Shown in pieces: positions 62,497 through 64,000 of a stretch of DNA of 64,000 bases. Position 1 is the stretch's first letter, and each line of letters starts with the position of its first letter. Both the position numbers and the translations under genes were made by a program. Location: NCBI GenBank assembly GCA_025964775.1, contig JAOPYE010000004.1, positions 97,761 through 161,760 on the forward strand, in the 5' to 3' direction. The stretch is from Marmoricola sp. (lineage in GTDB: Bacteria; Actinomycetota; Actinomycetes; Propionibacteriales; Nocardioidaceae). Under the pieces are notes generated by a model. The model had not been told where the DNA came from. It ran no database searches and worked only from the letters and a program-made list of their open reading frames with translations.

Positions 62497-62820
62497 ATGC
62501 TCGTGGTGAACCGCTTCCGGTCAGCTGATTCAGCCGTCCGCGCCGACCTGGAGAGCGCCCTCGCTGTCCTCGGTGCGCAGACCGGCTGCGAGGACGCCCG
62601 GCTCGGGCGCAACGTCGACGACCCGGAGCTGTGGGTGATGGTGACCCGCTGGCGCGATGTCGGGAGCTACCGTCGCGCGTTGTCGTCGTACGACGTCAAG
62701 ATGGGTGCGGTCCGCACGCTGAGCCTGGCGATCGAGGAGCCGAGCGCCTTCGAGGCCGTGGAGCCAGGACTCGACACTGACCTCAATACCGCGGTGCCTC
62801 GCGACCTCGGCGCTCGCTAA
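62497..62820 (+). CDS. Antibiotic biosynthesis monooxygenase (ABM)-like protein
   Basis: A 107-residue ferredoxin-like fold protein: [67 protein letters not shown] has the ABM domain layout, with an Asp/Trp-rich centre ([10 protein letters not shown]). Function unknown. TAGCCT (62485-62490) lies 6 nt before ATG 62497, suggesting a leaderless mRNA. Its stop codon overlaps TAAGGT (62818-62823), a -10 candidate for glyS. Confidence 0.75.
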   Translation: MLVVNRFRSADSAVRADLESALAVLGAQTGCEDARLGRNVDDPELWVMVTRWRDVGSYRRALSSYDVKMGAVRTLSLAIEEPSAFEAVEPGLDTDLNTAVPRDLGAR

Positions 62821-62909
62821 GGTTGGGCCTCGCGCACCACGCGCGATGCTCGCCGGCAGCCAGTCGGCAACAGTGCCTCGGCACAGCAGATGCAGGAGCT
62901 GAACCTCTC

Positions 62910-64000
62910 GTGGCCCAGAAGCCCGCTTCCACCGTCGACAGCGTCGTCTCCCTCGCCAAGCGGCGCGGTTTCGTCTTCCCGTCCGGCGAGATCTACGGCG
63001 GCACCCGGTCGGCCTGGGACTACGGACCGCTCGGTGCCGAGCTGAAGGACAACATCAAGCGCCAGTGGTGGCGCTCCATGGTCCAGTCGCGCGAGGACGT
63101 CGTCGGTCTCGACTCCAGTGTCATCCTGCCGCGCCAGACCTGGGAGGCGTCCGGCCACGTCGCGACCTTCAGCGACCCGCTCACCGAGTGCCAGTCGTGC
63201 CACAAGCGCTTCCGGGCCGACCACCTGCAGGAGCAGGTCGCGGAGAAGAAAGGCCTGGCGAGCCCGGACGACGTCGACCTGGCGACGATCGCCTGTCCCA
63301 ACTGCGGCACCCGCGGTGCGTGGACCGAGCCGCGTCAGTTCTCCGGACTGCTCAAGACCTACCTCGGCGTGATCGAGGACGAGTCCGGCCTGCACTACCT
63401 GCGCCCCGAGACCGCCCAGGGCATCTTCCTCAACTTCGCCAACGTGGTGACCTCGAGCCGGCAGAAGCCGCCGTTCGGGATCGCCCAGATCGGCAAGAGC
63501 TTCCGCAACGAGATCACCCCGGGCAACTTCATCTTCCGCACCCGCGAGTTCGAGCAGATGGAGATGGAGTTCTTCGTCGAGCCGGGCACCGACGAGGAGT
63601 GGCACGAGACCTGGATGAAGATCCGGATGGACTGGTACACCGGCCTCGGAATCAACGCCGACAACCTCCGCTTCTTCGAGCACCCCGCCGAGAAGCTCTC
63701 GCACTACTCCAAGCGGACGGTCGACATCGAGTACAGGTTCGAGTTCGCCGGATCGACCTGGGGCGAGCTCGAGGGCATCGCGAACCGCACCGACTTCGAC
63801 CTCAAGACGCACGCAGAGCACTCCGGCAAGGACCTGCAGTACTTCGACCAGGCCACGAACGAGCGCTGGACGCCGTACGTCATCGAGCCCGCCGCGGGCG
63901 TCAACCGGTCGATGATGGCCTTCCTGATCGACGCGTACACCGAGGAGCAGGTGCCCAACGCCAAGGGCGGCACCGACACCCGTACCGTCCTGAAGCTCGA
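62910..64000 (+). CDS. glyS: Glycyl-tRNA synthetase, 5' part
   Basis: Partial gene running off the right end; 363 codons are visible. It is the single-chain, alpha2-type class II Gly[36 protein letters not shown] (motif 1 region), a zinc site (CQSCHK and CPNCG), motif 2 in [25 protein letters not shown], and [11 protein letters not shown] are diagnostic. GTG 62910 gives the family N-terminus ([21 protein letters not shown]). The upstream 89 bp hold no gene and no obvious T-box. Confidence 0.94.
   Translation, partial: MAQKPASTVDSVVSLAKRRGFVFPSGEIYGGTRSAWDYGPLGAELKDNIKRQWWRSMVQSREDVVGLDSSVILPRQTWEASGHVATFSDPLTECQSCHKRFRADHLQEQVAEKKGLASPDDVDLATIACPNCGTRGAWTEPRQFSGLLKTYLGVIEDESGLHYLRPETAQGIFLNFANVVTSSRQKPPFGIAQIGKSFRNEITPGNFIFRTREFEQMEMEFFVEPGTDEEWHETWMKIRMDWYTGLGINADNLRFFEHPAEKLSHYSKRTVDIEYRFEFAGSTWGELEGIANRTDFDLKTHAEHSGKDLQYFDQATNERWTPYVIEPAAGVNRSMMAFLIDAYTEEQVPNAKGGTDTRTVLKL

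Noticed and set aside
62821..62909. T-box or other riboswitch before glyS
   Set aside because: No UGGNACC element or SD-complementary segment is seen in the 89-bp gap; only a possible -10 (TAAGGT) overlapping the preceding stop codon.

Overview
This is a 64 kb chromosomal window from a high-GC Gram-positive bacterium. The gene content (Wag31/DivIVA, SepF, DUF3040, a SAV_6107-type HEPN protein, PriA-type HisA next to hisBH, long-form LeuA, a translational ileS T-box) and the many GTG starts point to an actinobacterium. Gene order and sequence style best fit the Nocardioidaceae (Nocardioides-like); that placement is inference. Nearly every base is coding. No rRNA, tRNA, CRISPR array, prophage or insertion sequence was seen. 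Both ends cut a gene: a polyprenyl diphosphate synthase on the left and glycyl-tRNA synthetase on the right.

Layout. (1) 1-4262: isoprenoid synthase diverging from metF, then a CrtI-like oxidoreductase, a PPOX flavoprotein, a shortened ArsC-like protein and a YbaK-type deacylase. (2) 4337-7243: a perfect actinobacterial LexA (SOS) palindrome and a strong hairpin precede DUF6504, SAV_6107 HEPN, a methyltransferase and DNA polymerase IV (dinB). (3) 7359-12456: DUF3040, and on the other strand moxR, DUF58 and a transglutaminase membrane protein. (4) 12622-31626: a complete division and cell-wall (dcw) cluster: mraZ with its four-repeat operator, a 47-residue membrane protein, rsmH, ftsL-like, ftsI, murE, murF, mraY, murD, ftsW, murG, murC, ftsQ, ftsZ, pgeF, yggS, sepF, yggT and wag31, closed by a strong terminator. 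(5) 31807-43069: ileS with a translational T-box leader on the minus strand; on the plus strand a DksA/TraR protein with a histone-H1-like tail, lspA, rluD, a GNAT-chorismate mutase fusion, htpX and dnaE. (6) 43066-46186: membrane and DUF3352 proteins and a LON-domain protein. (7) 46268-51828: hisDCBH, a small membrane protein, hisA(priA) and hisF. (8) 51825-59379: a lipoprotein, a flavodoxin-fold reductase, leuA with a leucine attenuator and leader peptide, an alpha/beta hydrolase, an orphan histidine kinase, recO and uppS. (9) 59374-64000: two copies of a REP-like palindrome, a DUF1214 protein with a TetR regulator diverging from a sulfotransferase, an ABM-like protein and glyS.

How it works together. 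The dcw block encodes lipid II synthesis from UDP-MurNAc (MurC, D, E, F, MraY, MurG), septal polymerisation (FtsW/FtsI), the divisome scaffold (FtsZ, SepF, FtsQ, FtsL) and polar growth (Wag31); uppS nearby supplies the undecaprenyl carrier. Many neighbouring genes overlap by exactly 4 bp, implying translational coupling. At least ten genes have a TANNNT -10 box only 6-8 nt before the start codon, so leaderless transcription appears common. Three RNA or DNA switches are readable in detail: the SOS box, the ileS T-box with an SD sequestrator, and the leuA attenuator.
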